Assembly (NCBI GenBank): GCA_029975915.1 | Contig: JARKOC010000177.1 | Coordinates: 522,433-586,432 of the forward strand | DNA from: Bryobacteraceae bacterium | GTDB lineage: Bacteria > Acidobacteriota > Terriglobia > Bryobacterales > Bryobacteraceae | Reading direction: 5' to 3' | DNA: 64,000 nucleotides | Shown: piece by piece, positions 8,915 to 17,564 of the stretch | Layout: every line of letters begins with the position of its first letter | How positions within the stretch are numbered: position 1 is the stretch's first letter | The notes under the pieces: generated by a model | Told to the model about the DNA's origin: nothing | Databases searched by the model: none | Seen by the model: the letters and a program-made list of their open reading frames with translations, nothing else | Program-made: the position numbers and the translations under genes

Positions 8915-10651
8915 ATGAAAAAATTCCTATTGGGCGTCCTCGCCGGCCTGATTCTGGCCGGCATGACCGTGGTTGTTTTGGCCTTCGCAGCGATGCGGCT
9001 CAGCCAGCGTGAGCCATCGCTGCCCGACCGGTTTGTGCTGAACGTCCGGATCGAGGGCTCGCTGGCCGAGGTGCAGACGACTTCGCCGCCGCTGCCGTCG
9101 ATGGAAGAACAGGTGCCCCTCACCGTCCCGGAGATCTACTCTCTCTTCGAAAAAGCCGCCCAGGATCCCCGCGTGAAAGGTGTCTATTTGCGTCCTTCCG
9201 GGCTTGCCGCCGGATGGGCCAAGGTGGAGGAGATCAGGCGGGGTGTTGAACGTGTCCGCCGGGCCGGCAAGCCGGTGTATGCCTGGCTCCGGGCTCCGGG
9301 ACTGAAGGAGTACTACATTGCGAGCGCGGCTGACAAGGCGTATCTCTCCCCCGAAGACCTGCTCGACGCCAAGGGCCTTCGCATCGAGGCCACCTACTTC
9401 AAGGGAGCGCTCGACAAACTGGGCGTGACCATGGAGGTCGAACACGCCGGCAAGTATAAGGACGCGGGTGACATCTTCACCCGCACGTCGATGAGTCCCG
9501 AGACGCGCGAAGCAATGAACTCAATCCTCGACGATTCCTACAACCGCATCCTGGCCGGGCTGGCCTCGGGCAGGAAGAAGACGCCGGAGCAGATCCGCGC
9601 GCTGTTGGACAATGGTCCCTTCCTGGCCCCCGTGGCCAAGAACGAAGGTCTGGTTGACGAGCTGAACTATGAGCCTGCGGCGCGCAAAGCCCTCGTCGAA
9701 AAGACCGGCGTAGGCGAATCCGGCGTGGTCCGGGATCGCGCTTACCTCGCCTCCGGCTGGTCGCCCAAGTCCCAGGGCAAGCGCCGGCGCGTGGCGCTGC
9801 TGGTCGCCCAGGGCGACATCGTCCGCGCCGGGGCGGCATCTCCGTTCGGGGAGGATATGCTGCTCGAACCCGGCGAAATGACTTCCCTCGCCCGGCAGAT
9901 CGGTTCCGACCGTCTGATTGACGCCGTCGTGATCCGCATCGACTCGCCCGGCGGCGATGCCGTGGCTTCGGACGAAATCCTGGCCGCCATGAAGGAGCTT
10001 TCAAAAAAGAAACCAGTCGTCATCTCGATGTCTGACCTCGCCGCTTCCGGCGGCTACTACATGGCCATGACAGGCGACCCGATCGTGGCCGAGGCCGGCA
10101 CGTTGACCGGCTCCATCGGCGTGATATATGGCAAGCCGAACGTCAAGGGTCTCTACCAAAAGCTGGGCATCTCCTCGGATTCCCTCACCCGCGGCAGGTT
10201 TGCCGGAATCGACTCAGCCGTCGAGCCTCTGTCGCCCGAAGGCCGCGCCAAATTGCGCGAGGGCGTCGAGTTCATTTACTCCGGCTTCCTGCGCAAGGTG
10301 GCCGAGGGACGGAAGAAGTCTGTGGACGAGATCGCGCCCAACGCGCAGGGAAGGGTCTGGCTCGGTTCGCAAGCTCGTGAACGGGGACTCGTCGATGAAC
10401 TCGGCGGATTGTCCAAGGCGATCGAATTGGTTTCGGCCAAGGCAAAGTTCGGCAAGCAGGACACGGTGATCATCACAACCTACCCGCGCAAAAAGTCGTT
10501 CTTTGAGCAACTGTTCGGCATGCAGGATTCCCGCTCAGCCACCGCGAATCCGGCCGCCGCCTGGCTGTTGGCCAACGCCCCGGCGGGGACGGCTGCCTGG
10601 CTGAACGGCGGCGTGTTGCGCGTCATTCCTTACTCAATCGATCTCCGGTGA
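8915..10651 (+). CDS. sppA: Signal peptide peptidase SppA, long (67K) type
   Basis: 578 residues with one N-terminal membrane segment (about 4-26) and two S49 peptidase-like domains. In the first, Lys182 in GKYKDAGDIFTRTSMS matches the general-base lysine of E. coli SppA. In the second, Ser378 in SDLAASGGYYMA matches the catalytic serine. This is the Ser/Lys dyad that degrades cleaved signal peptides in the cytoplasmic membrane. Length and two-domain layout fit the E. coli-type enzyme rather than the short Bacillus type. Confidence 0.93.
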   Translation: MKKFLLGVLAGLILAGMTVVVLAFAAMRLSQREPSLPDRFVLNVRIEGSLAEVQTTSPPLPSMEEQVPLTVPEIYSLFEKAAQDPRVKGVYLRPSGLAAGWAKVEEIRRGVERVRRAGKPVYAWLRAPGLKEYYIASAADKAYLSPEDLLDAKGLRIEATYFKGALDKLGVTMEVEHAGKYKDAGDIFTRTSMSPETREAMNSILDDSYNRILAGLASGRKKTPEQIRALLDNGPFLAPVAKNEGLVDELNYEPAARKALVEKTGVGESGVVRDRAYLASGWSPKSQGKRRRVALLVAQGDIVRAGAASPFGEDMLLEPGEMTSLARQIGSDRLIDAVVIRIDSPGGDAVASDEILAAMKELSKKKPVVISMSDLAASGGYYMAMTGDPIVAEAGTLTGSIGVIYGKPNVKGLYQKLGISSDSLTRGRFAGIDSAVEPLSPEGRAKLREGVEFIYSGFLRKVAEGRKKSVDEIAPNAQGRVWLGSQARERGLVDELGGLSKAIELVSAKAKFGKQDTVIITTYPRKKSFFEQLFGMQDSRSATANPAAAWLLANAPAGTAAWLNGGVLRVIPYSIDLR

Positions 10652-10681
10652 AAGCGGCGCCGGCGAGCCTTTGCGTGAAAC

Positions 10682-10719
10682 AAAAAGGGCGCCCTGGACA
10701 CTGATCAGGCCCAGGGCGC
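10682..10719 (-). terminator. Intrinsic terminator downstream of the sigma factor gene
   Basis: GCGCCCTGG (10689-10697) pairs perfectly with CCAGGGCGC (10711-10719). Read on the minus strand, the stem is followed by CCC and then TTTTTG, a proper U-tract. It lies 56 bases past the stop of the sigma factor gene and also sits in the convergent gap with sppA. Confidence 0.72.
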
Positions 10720-10774
10720 GTGACACGAGTGCTTCGCTTGCATTGGGATCGCATCTGGCGCTCGGCGCGCCGGG

Positions 10775-11842
10775 TCAGAAGAGGTTGCTTGAGGTGATTC
10801 CGGCTTGGTGTAAAGCGTTGGCCATCTTCTCGAGGGCCAGCTTGTGAATCTGTGAGACCCGGCTTTCGTTGATTCCCATCAACCCGCCGATCTCCTTCAT
10901 TGTCATCTCGTTGGTGTAGTAAAGCGTCACCACCCGGCGGTACCGCTCGGGCAGCACTTCCATCGCGCCGTCAAGCTTCGACCGAAGCTGGCGCTTGGCG
11001 CACACCGAGTCCGGCAGCGAGTCGGGGCTGCAGGGGAAATCCGGCGCGGGCATGTCTTCCTGCTCGACGGGACGCGAGGATGCGGAAATCAAACCCAGGT
11101 TGCGCAGATCCATGGCCATCTGCCGCCACCGGGCGACATCGACGCCCATCTTCTCGGCGATCTCGTCTTCGGTCGGGGTTCGCTGAAGGTTCGCGGAGAG
11201 CTCGCGTGTGGCCTGCTCGAACTGTTTGTGGCGGCGCCTCATGTCCCGCGAGGCCCAATCGAGTTGTCTCAGGCTGTCCAGGATGGCGCCCTTGATCCGG
11301 TGCTTGGCGTAACTCGAAAAGGCCACGTTTTTGTCTGGATCATACTTGGTCGCTGCGTCGAACAGCCCAAGGATGCCGGCGTGGACCAGGTCATCCAACT
11401 CGACGTGAACGGGCAGGCTATCGTGGACCCGCATGGCGATGACCTTCACCAGCGGTAGGTTCTCCATCACCACCCGGTCCCGCCGGTCCAGCGGGCTTTC
11501 CATCGGCGCGGTCTTGGGCGTGCATTCCCGCGCGGGTGCGGCCGCGGTTGCTCTCGAAGCCATTCGTTTCTTCTTCCTTCCTGCGGCGCCCGTCCGGTCG
11601 CTTCTAACGAGAGACTCGGTGGTTCGGGCTAATTTGCCACCGCCGGATACTTCCTTGACGGTGGACACCACAGGTAAGGCAATCGGTGCGCCATTCGTGC
11701 CAGGGGCTTCCTCAGCCACACGTTGACGCAACGCAAACGATAGACTTGCAAGGCTTTGTACGACATCCGCCGGCGTGGGTGGCCCGGCCTCCAAGACACA
11801 GCCCGCCCTGCCGGTTTCGGATTTCCGGCTCTGCTTTTCCAT
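10775..11842 (-). CDS. RNA polymerase sigma factor, FliA/WhiG (sigma-28) family, with N-terminal extension
   Basis: 355 residues. The recognisable sigma factor begins near residue 125: region 2 (LVKVIAMRVHDSLPVHVELDD ... GLFDAATKYDP ... FSSYAKHRIKGAILD), region 3 (RTPTEDEIAEKMGV) and region 4 with its helix-turn-helix (LPERYRRVVTLYYTNEMTMKEIGG ... GINESRVSQIHKLALEKM). FliA-type sigma factors are usually about 240-260 residues, so the first ~120 residues, rich in Ala, Arg, Lys and Pro, are an unusual extension. AGGGGAG precedes the ATG at good spacing and supports this start. No flagellar, chemotaxis or anti-sigma gene is seen nearby, so a general regulatory role is as likely as a flagellar one. 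Confidence 0.9.
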   Translation of the reverse strand: MEKQSRKSETGRAGCVLEAGPPTPADVVQSLASLSFALRQRVAEEAPGTNGAPIALPVVSTVKEVSGGGKLARTTESLVRSDRTGAAGRKKKRMASRATAAAPARECTPKTAPMESPLDRRDRVVMENLPLVKVIAMRVHDSLPVHVELDDLVHAGILGLFDAATKYDPDKNVAFSSYAKHRIKGAILDSLRQLDWASRDMRRRHKQFEQATRELSANLQRTPTEDEIAEKMGVDVARWRQMAMDLRNLGLISASSRPVEQEDMPAPDFPCSPDSLPDSVCAKRQLRSKLDGAMEVLPERYRRVVTLYYTNEMTMKEIGGLMGINESRVSQIHKLALEKMANALHQAGITSSNLF

Positions 11843-12073
11843 TCTGGCTCCCCTCTCGCCGACTACTCATTCACAGTGGAACAGACCGTCTCAAAACGGT
11901 ACAAATTTGCTTCTGCACATCGAGCGGCTTACTTGGAACCACTCTTCTCTTCGGCTGATCGTATCGCGTGCATGAGGAGTTTCCACTAGACTGTCGGCCC
12001 GATTTGACCGGAGAAAAGCACTGACACTGAGCTGAGACCTTAGAACGGAACTAAGGACTGCGCCTGATTAGGT

Positions 12074-12226
12074 TTAATGGTCGCGCTTGGCCGCAATCCA
12101 GCTCTTTACGGCGAGGGCTGCCATCAGAATCAGGACGAAAGCCAGATACTTGCCGTCCAAGGTCAGAGCAGCCATCACGGACAATGCAGCGTAGCCAGTC
12201 AGAGCGCGGTTGAGGCGGTGTCGCAT
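12074..12226 (-). CDS. Small (50-residue) membrane protein
   Basis: A short frame running MRHRLNRALTGY ... AAKRDH with a hydrophobic helix at about residues 10-45 (possibly a hairpin broken at LDGKY) and basic ends. AAGGAT is placed five bases before the ATG, which makes it a credible gene. It starts 17 bases after the stop of the TonB-like gene on the same strand, so it should be the last gene of the lipid A operon. The function is unknown. It may be a small membrane partner of the TonB-like protein. Confidence 0.5.
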   Translation of the reverse strand: MRHRLNRALTGYAALSVMAALTLDGKYLAFVLILMAALAVKSWIAAKRDH

Positions 12227-12243
12227 CCGGATCCTTGGTCGTT

Positions 12244-13314
12244 CTACTTTGATGGCATGTTGTAGCTGAATACCAGTTGCAGCCGGATCTCGGTCCCCTT
12301 GAACTCGGCCGGCAACGGCGGGAACGGGACCGAGGCGCTGACGCCAGCCACGGCGGCGCGGTCCAGCGCCTGCGTCCCGGCAGGCACGGCGATGACCAGC
12401 TTGGGCACCTGCCCTTGCCGGTTGACCGAAAACTGGACGACAGACCTCCCGCGCTGGCCCATGCGGGCGCTCTCCGGGAACACGGCCAACCAGTTGCGCT
12501 TCACCGCGGCCAGCACCTGCGTCATGTATGGCCTGAAGTCGACTCCTTGCGGATCGCTCAGCAACTGCAATGCGCTGCCCGGCCGGCCTGGCGAAGGGCT
12601 TTGCCGCATCATTTCGGAGAGACTGGGGCTGTCGAACACCCCGGCGTCGCCCACCACCTGGCCCGCTCCGCCGGCGCCGCGTCCCATCGGTTTCACTACG
12701 TCGTCCACGGTCAGGCGCGGCCTGCTGGCTGTCCCGGATTCGGACCCGCTCGCGGTCCCTGGCGGCGGCCCCACCTGCTCGAAGGCCAGCTTAGGCCTCT
12801 CTGGAACTGGAGCTGCCAGGCTGGGAGGCGGCGCCGCCGGCAATGAGGACACGCCTTGGGCCGGGAGTTCGATCCGCGGCGCATCCACCCGCAATTGCTC
12901 ATTTGGCGATCCAGGCGGCAAGGTCAACCGCGCTAGAGGCTTGGGGGGCGGCGGCGCTCCGGGGGGTGCGGATTCCATGCCGGGTCTCGGCAGCAGTCCT
13001 TCCAGGTTCACTTCGGTTACCGGTTTGCCCCTTTGCGGCTCCCTTTGGGTAAGTTGGAAGTCCCGCACCATCTCTGGCGGCGGAGCGACCAGCGGCGTAA
13101 TGCTGCGGCCTTCCGCGACAATCCGTGGCCCGGAGTCGTAAGTGGACGCGCCAGCTGGAATCAGCGCCAGAACTGAGATCGCCAGGAACTCGGCCGCTGC
13201 CGCGCCCGTGTACGCGATGGCCCGACGGCGCCTGGAATCCGCGTCGTCGAAGTCCAACAGCAGTTGGATCTCACTCTGGTCGTTGTGCCAGTATCTTTTG
13301 AAATCCTGAAGCAT
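12244..13314 (-). CDS. TonB-family energy transducer-like protein
   Basis: 356 residues. A basic, charged N-terminus is followed by one membrane segment at about 34-53, a long Pro/Gly/Ala-rich periplasmic spacer (about 60-250) and a C-terminal TonB-like domain (VKRNWLAVFPESARMGQRGR ... VSASVPFPPLPAEFKG). TonB proteins carry proton-motive energy from the cytoplasmic membrane to outer-membrane receptors, or act as structural transducers. It follows the oxidoreductase of the lipid A operon after 26 bases. No exbB or exbD is visible. The position beside lpx genes suggests an envelope role, but the partner receptor is unknown. Confidence 0.78.
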   Translation of the reverse strand: MLQDFKRYWHNDQSEIQLLLDFDDADSRRRRAIAYTGAAAAEFLAISVLALIPAGASTYDSGPRIVAEGRSITPLVAPPPEMVRDFQLTQREPQRGKPVTEVNLEGLLPRPGMESAPPGAPPPPKPLARLTLPPGSPNEQLRVDAPRIELPAQGVSSLPAAPPPSLAAPVPERPKLAFEQVGPPPGTASGSESGTASRPRLTVDDVVKPMGRGAGGAGQVVGDAGVFDSPSLSEMMRQSPSPGRPGSALQLLSDPQGVDFRPYMTQVLAAVKRNWLAVFPESARMGQRGRSVVQFSVNRQGQVPKLVIAVPAGTQALDRAAVAGVSASVPFPPLPAEFKGTEIRLQLVFSYNMPSK

Positions 13315-13340
13315 CAGTCGGAGCCGTCTTTAGTTGTGTC

Positions 13341-14303
13341 CTACTCCTGTTGGACGAGCGTACGCGTCACCAGGCTTGCGTGTTCCTCAATCTTCCCCAT
13401 GATTTGGTGAGCCAGGTCGAGAGCCCGCGCCGCGGCGATGCCATCGACAACCGGCGCCTCGCGGCTTGCGACGCAGTCCAGGAAGGAAGCGAATTGACGG
13501 GCGAGCGGCTCGCCCTGCTCCACCTTCTGCGGCTCGATCTTCACCTGCCTGTCCGCTCCCACCGAAATCGCCACGCAGTCGCGCCTCGCGTAGTCGACCG
13601 AAATGTACTGCCGGGGCTGAAACAGCCGGAGTTTCCTGACCCTCTCGGTCGAAACCCGGCTGGCTGTCAGATTGGCGATCACGCCGCCGGAAAAAGCCAG
13701 CCGCACGTTGGCGATATCCACCCGGTCGGACAAAACCGAAATCCCCGCGGCGCGGACCTCCTCCGGCATCGTCTTTGTCAACGACAAAACGATGTCGAGG
13801 TCGTGGATCATCAGGTCGGCCACCACATCCACGTCCAGGCTGCGCGGCGTGAAGATGCTCAGCCGGTGAATCTCGAAAAATAATGGCCTGTTGACGATCC
13901 TGCCCAATGCCTCCACGGCCGGGTTGAACCGCTCCAGGTGGCCAACCTGGAGAATCCGGGCCCGCGACGACGCCATCGAGACCATTTGCCTGGCCTGCTC
14001 CGTCGTAACGGCGATCGGTTTTTCGACCAGCACATCCAATCCACGATCCATCAACCGGCATGCGACTTCCTGATGGCTGGTTGTCGGCGTTGCCACGATG
14101 GCCGCCACAGCCGATCCACAAACCTCGTCCAGCGACGCGTAGGCCGGGCAGCCGGACTCCGCCGCCGCCGCTTGGCAACGTTTCGGGTCGGCATCGTAAA
14201 CTCCGGCCAGTTCAGCCCGACCCGATTCGCGGATCACGCGCAAATGGTTGCGCCCAAATGCTCCGGCGCCAACCACTGCGACGCGCGGCCGTGTTTCACT
14301 CAT
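13341..14303 (-). CDS. Gfo/Idh/MocA oxidoreductase within the lipid A operon
   Basis: 320 residues without a signal peptide. The Rossmann motif GAGAFGRNH lies at residues 12-20 and the family EKP motif in VEKPIAV near 95. The gene sits four bases after lpxI in fabZ-lpxA-lpxI order. In Acidithiobacillus and Leptospira a related enzyme, GnnA, oxidises the 3-hydroxyl of UDP-GlcNAc before amination by GnnB, so a nucleotide-sugar substrate is plausible. Against that, no DegT aminotransferase gene is adjacent and the neighbouring LpxA keeps the glycine used by O-acylating enzymes. I call the family with confidence and leave the substrate open. Confidence 0.85.
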   Translation of the reverse strand: MSETRPRVAVVGAGAFGRNHLRVIRESGRAELAGVYDADPKRCQAAAAESGCPAYASLDEVCGSAVAAIVATPTTSHQEVACRLMDRGLDVLVEKPIAVTTEQARQMVSMASSRARILQVGHLERFNPAVEALGRIVNRPLFFEIHRLSIFTPRSLDVDVVADLMIHDLDIVLSLTKTMPEEVRAAGISVLSDRVDIANVRLAFSGGVIANLTASRVSTERVRKLRLFQPRQYISVDYARRDCVAISVGADRQVKIEPQKVEQGEPLARQFASFLDCVASREAPVVDGIAAARALDLAHQIMGKIEEHASLVTRTLVQQE

Positions 14304-14307
14304 GTTT

Positions 14308-15129
14308 CTATTGTCTGTCTTCGGCGGCCTTCATGCCGATCACACTGATGTTGGACTGCCGGGCCAGCGACAGCATTTCGTCTCGATCAAGCAGGAGCGT
14401 CCGGCCGGCATCAACGGCCAGAGCGGTCGTGCCGGTCTCCACCATCACCTGAATGGTGCCCGGACCCGCCACCGGAACATCGAAGAGCAGATGCGCCCGC
14501 CTGCCCGACGCCTTGACCAAACGAAGCGGCCGGCCGTTCACCAGTTTCGCCGCCCGCCGCAGCATCTCATCTGTTCCTTCCATCGCTTCCAGCGCCACGC
14601 AGGCCCGCTCGCTCACCGCCACACTTTGGCCCAGGTCGAAACCTGACAACGCCGCCGCCACGCGCCGGCCGTAGTCGATGTCCTTCATTTCGTCTTCAGT
14701 CGGCTTGCGCGGTGTGATCACGCCTTCCCCGGCGAGAAGCGGCTTCAACAGCATCGTCGAATCCACCAGTTCGATTCCCTCGCTTGCCAGTTCCGCCTGC
14801 ACGCCGCCGATCAGCGCGTCCGTGTTGCGCGACGGCAGAGACATCAGCAGTTTGAACAGCCGCCAATCGGGCTTGAGCGAACTGAACAGCGAGACATGCT
14901 TCACCTGGCCTGCCATCAATACCTGGTTGATCTTCTCCTGATGCAGGATGTCGATGAGCTTGCCCAGTTCGGCGATGGAGATCCAATGGCAGGACGCGCC
15001 GAGGGATTCCACCTCGGGCGGAGCGTTGTCCTTGACGGCGACCACCACCACTTCGTGGCCCAGTTTCCGCGCCGTCTCCAGTGCAAGCACCGGAAACCGG
15101 CCCGATCCGGCGATGACCGCGTATCTCAC
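14308..15129 (-). CDS. lpxI: UDP-2,3-diacylglucosamine pyrophosphatase LpxI
   Basis: 273 residues of the DUF1009/LpxI family, starting at a GTG that overlaps the lpxA stop (GTGA). The N-terminal half has RYAVIAGSGRFPVLALE and QVLMAGQVKHVSLF; the C-terminal catalytic half has TPRKPTEDEMKDIDYG and a GTDEMLRRAAKL segment. LpxI hydrolyses UDP-2,3-diacylglucosamine to lipid X plus UMP in the cytoplasm, replacing LpxH. Translational coupling to lpxA and the position in the lipid A operon support the call. Confidence 0.93.
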   Translation of the reverse strand: MRYAVIAGSGRFPVLALETARKLGHEVVVVAVKDNAPPEVESLGASCHWISIAELGKLIDILHQEKINQVLMAGQVKHVSLFSSLKPDWRLFKLLMSLPSRNTDALIGGVQAELASEGIELVDSTMLLKPLLAGEGVITPRKPTEDEMKDIDYGRRVAAALSGFDLGQSVAVSERACVALEAMEGTDEMLRRAAKLVNGRPLRLVKASGRRAHLLFDVPVAGPGTIQVMVETGTTALAVDAGRTLLLDRDEMLSLARQSNISVIGMKAAEDRQ

Positions 15130-15902
15130 TTGATGATCCCGCGCTTGGCCAAAGCGATGAACTCCAGCAACTCCTCCACCTCGGGCGTCACCGGGCCCTC
15201 GGCCCGGATCTGCTCGATCGCCTGCGACGTATTCAGTTCATCGCTGCCAAGCAGTCTGAATGCCTTCTGCAAGGCGTCCACAGCCTCGGACGAAAACTCA
15301 CGGCGTTTCAGGCCGACTTTGTTGGCTCCATAAACCTTCGAATCGCGCGGCGTCACCGTCATCGAATACGGAAGCACGTCTCGCGTGACCACGCTATACC
15401 CGCCCACGAACGAATGCCGCCCGACCCGGCAGAACTGATGCACGCCCGAAAACGCCTCGACGATCGCCCAGTCCTCGATCGTCACGTGGCCGGCCAGCGT
15501 AGTGGCGTTGCCCAGGATGCAGTGGCTGCCAACATCGGCATCGTGAGCGATGTGGCAATAAGCCATCAGCAGGTTGTCGCTGCCGATGCGCGTCACGCCC
15601 CCGCCGCCCTCGGTGCCCCGGTGGATGGTCACGAATTCCCGGATCTTGTTGCGGTCGCCGATCCGGGTTTCTGTGCGCTCACCGTGATACTTCAAATCCT
15701 GCGATGCAACGCCAACCGACGAAAAAGGATAGAAAAGGTTGTCTTCTCCGATGCTGGTCGGACCCTCGATGAAGATGTTGCCCATCAATCGCGTGCGCGC
15801 GGCGATGCGGACTTCGGCGCCGATGACGCAATACGGTCCAACCTCGACTGTGGGATGGAGTTCCGCCCCCGGATCAACGATCGCCGTGGGATGGATCGCC
15901 AT
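15126..15902 (-). CDS. lpxA: Acyl-ACP:UDP-N-acetylglucosamine O-acyltransferase LpxA
   Basis: 258 residues made mostly of left-handed beta-helix hexapeptide repeats, the normal length for LpxA. The catalytic His is in AHIAHDADVGS, matching E. coli His125. The E. coli Gly173 position is retained as the second glycine of FVGGYSVVTRD, which argues for ordinary UDP-GlcNAc rather than the 3-amino analogue. It catalyses the first step of lipid A synthesis. It lies three bases after fabZ and overlaps lpxI. Confidence 0.96.
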   Translation of the reverse strand: MAIHPTAIVDPGAELHPTVEVGPYCVIGAEVRIAARTRLMGNIFIEGPTSIGEDNLFYPFSSVGVASQDLKYHGERTETRIGDRNKIREFVTIHRGTEGGGGVTRIGSDNLLMAYCHIAHDADVGSHCILGNATTLAGHVTIEDWAIVEAFSGVHQFCRVGRHSFVGGYSVVTRDVLPYSMTVTPRDSKVYGANKVGLKRREFSSEAVDALQKAFRLLGSDELNTSQAIEQIRAEGPVTPEVEELLEFIALAKRGIIK

Positions 15903-15905
15903 GCT

Positions 15906-16367
15906 CTATCCTTGTGGCGTTTCGCTTTGGGTGGGAAGATCGACGATCTTGCACATCACCACGGCTTCGGCCACAATTTGGCCGTCCACCAGCGCCGTGC
16001 CCTGCATCTTCACGATCGTCGCCTTGCGTTTGAGGGTCTTCAACTCCATCCGCAGCACATCGCCCGGCAGCACAGGCTTGCGGAACTTGGCCTCTTCGAT
16101 GGCCGCGAAAAGAACCAGTTTAGTCTTGCGGTCTTCGAGTTCCTTGAGCACCAGAATGCCGCCGACCTGCGCCATGGCTTCGACGATCAGCACGCCCGGC
16201 ATCACCGGGTACTCGGGGAAGTGTCCCTGAAAGAAAGGCTCGTTGGATGTGACGTTCTTGATGCCGACGATCGAATCGGGACCGATTTCGACGATCCTAT
16301 CCACCATCAGCATTGGGTAGCGGTGAGGCAGGATGTCGCGGATGTCGATGTTTTCAAGTTGTTGCAT
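15906..16367 (-). CDS. fabZ: 3-hydroxyacyl-ACP dehydratase FabZ
   Basis: 153 residues with the hot-dog fold signatures DILPHRYPMLMVDRI and GHFPEYPVMPGVLIVEAMAQVGG, which hold the catalytic His and Glu. It dehydrates 3-hydroxyacyl-ACP in fatty acid synthesis and competes with LpxA for the same substrate, which explains the conserved fabZ-lpxA linkage. It is the first gene of the minus-strand operon and is separated from the divergent M20 gene by only 24 bases. Confidence 0.95.
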   Translation of the reverse strand: MQQLENIDIRDILPHRYPMLMVDRIVEIGPDSIVGIKNVTSNEPFFQGHFPEYPVMPGVLIVEAMAQVGGILVLKELEDRKTKLVLFAAIEEAKFRKPVLPGDVLRMELKTLKRKATIVKMQGTALVDGQIVAEAVVMCKIVDLPTQSETPQG

Positions 16368-16391
16368 GGAAACCAGCTATTCTAACAAACG

Positions 16392-17549
16392 ATGCATCCC
16401 ATTCTGAACCACATCGCCCTCCGGCACGAGGAGACCGTGGACCTCATCCGGCAAATGGTCTGCTGCGAATCTCCGTCCAGTTCGCCGCCAGCGTTGGCTG
16501 TCATGGCCGATCTGACGGTCGAACTGACGCGTGACATCGCCACCGCCAAAACCGTCAATTGCGGGCCCGGCGGCTCCAAGGCGCTGATGCTCGATTTCAA
16601 TCTGCCGGGGCCCAAGCGGAAGTCTGGCGCAGGCATCCTGGGGCTGGGCCATATCGACACAGTCTGGCCGGTGGGAACGCTGAAAACCATGCCGTTCCGC
16701 CGCCAGGATGGCCGGCTTTGGGGACCGGGCGTCTTTGACATGAAGGGCGGAGTTGCCTTCTTCATCCAGGCGATGCGCGCGTTGCGCGACCTCGACATGG
16801 CCGTGAAGCGGCCCGTCCGGATGTGGCTTGTCCCGGACGAAGAGACAGGGAGCGAGGCGTCCAGGGCCATGACCGAAAAGCACGCCAAGGCTCACTCCGT
16901 GGTCCTGGTGATGGAGCCTGCCATGGGATTGCAGGGCGACCTCAAAACCGCCCGGAAAGGCGTCGGCGTCTACACCATCAAGGCTCACGGCGTGGCGGCT
17001 CACGCGGGCGTCGATTTCGCGGCCGGCGCCAGCGCCATCACCGAGATCGCCCGCCAAATCGTCCGCATCTCCTCGTTCTGCGACTTGAAGAAGGGACTGA
17101 CTCTGAATCCGGGCTCGGTTTCGGGCGGCGGCCCCCACAACGTTGTCGCCAGCCTTGCCACCACCGAGATCGACGTCCGCGTCAGGCGCGTCCGGGACTT
17201 CCAGGCGCTTGACCGCAAGATCCAGAAACTGAAGGTGGACGATCCGCGCTGCTCGCTGACCATCGAAGGCGGGCTCAACCGCCCGCCGATGGAGCGCACC
17301 CCGGCCATTGCCGGTCTTTTCCGGCTGGCGAAACAGATCGCCCGCCGCGATCTGGGCATTGCCCTGGGCGAGGCGGAAACCGGCGGAGGATCGGATGGCA
17401 ACTTTACGGCCGGCGCCGGCGTGCCCACGCTCGACGGCCTTGGCACGGTTGGTGAAGGCGCCCATGCGCCGCACGAGTCCATCATCGAGGACCGGATCGA
17501 CGGCCGCATCGCCCTTGCCGCCCTGCTGGTTCATCATTTGGGACAATAG
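16392..17549 (+). CDS. M20-family metallopeptidase (glutamate carboxypeptidase/CPG2-like)
   Basis: 385 residues, no clear signal peptide. Metal-site motifs in order are LGHIDTVWP (His, Asp), GPGVFDMKGG (Asp), PDEETGS (catalytic Glu-Glu), VMEPA (Glu) and GEGAHAPHE (His). A dimerisation domain lies between about 190 and 300. Members hydrolyse terminal peptide or amide bonds with two zinc ions; the CPG2 branch releases C-terminal glutamate. The start lies 24 bases from the divergent fabZ start, so its promoter must lie inside fabZ. The stop is 15 bases before psd, so read-through into the phospholipid genes is likely. Confidence 0.88.
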   Translation: MHPILNHIALRHEETVDLIRQMVCCESPSSSPPALAVMADLTVELTRDIATAKTVNCGPGGSKALMLDFNLPGPKRKSGAGILGLGHIDTVWPVGTLKTMPFRRQDGRLWGPGVFDMKGGVAFFIQAMRALRDLDMAVKRPVRMWLVPDEETGSEASRAMTEKHAKAHSVVLVMEPAMGLQGDLKTARKGVGVYTIKAHGVAAHAGVDFAAGASAITEIARQIVRISSFCDLKKGLTLNPGSVSGGGPHNVVASLATTEIDVRVRRVRDFQALDRKIQKLKVDDPRCSLTIEGGLNRPPMERTPAIAGLFRLAKQIARRDLGIALGEAETGGGSDGNFTAGAGVPTLDGLGTVGEGAHAPHESIIEDRIDGRIALAALLVHHLGQ

Positions 17550-17564
17550 GAAGTTAGGATTGCG

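Noticed and set aside
12299..13141. 280-residue plus-strand frame
   Set aside because: Antisense to the TonB-like gene; Gly/Ser/Pro-rich because the opposite strand codes a Pro-rich spacer.
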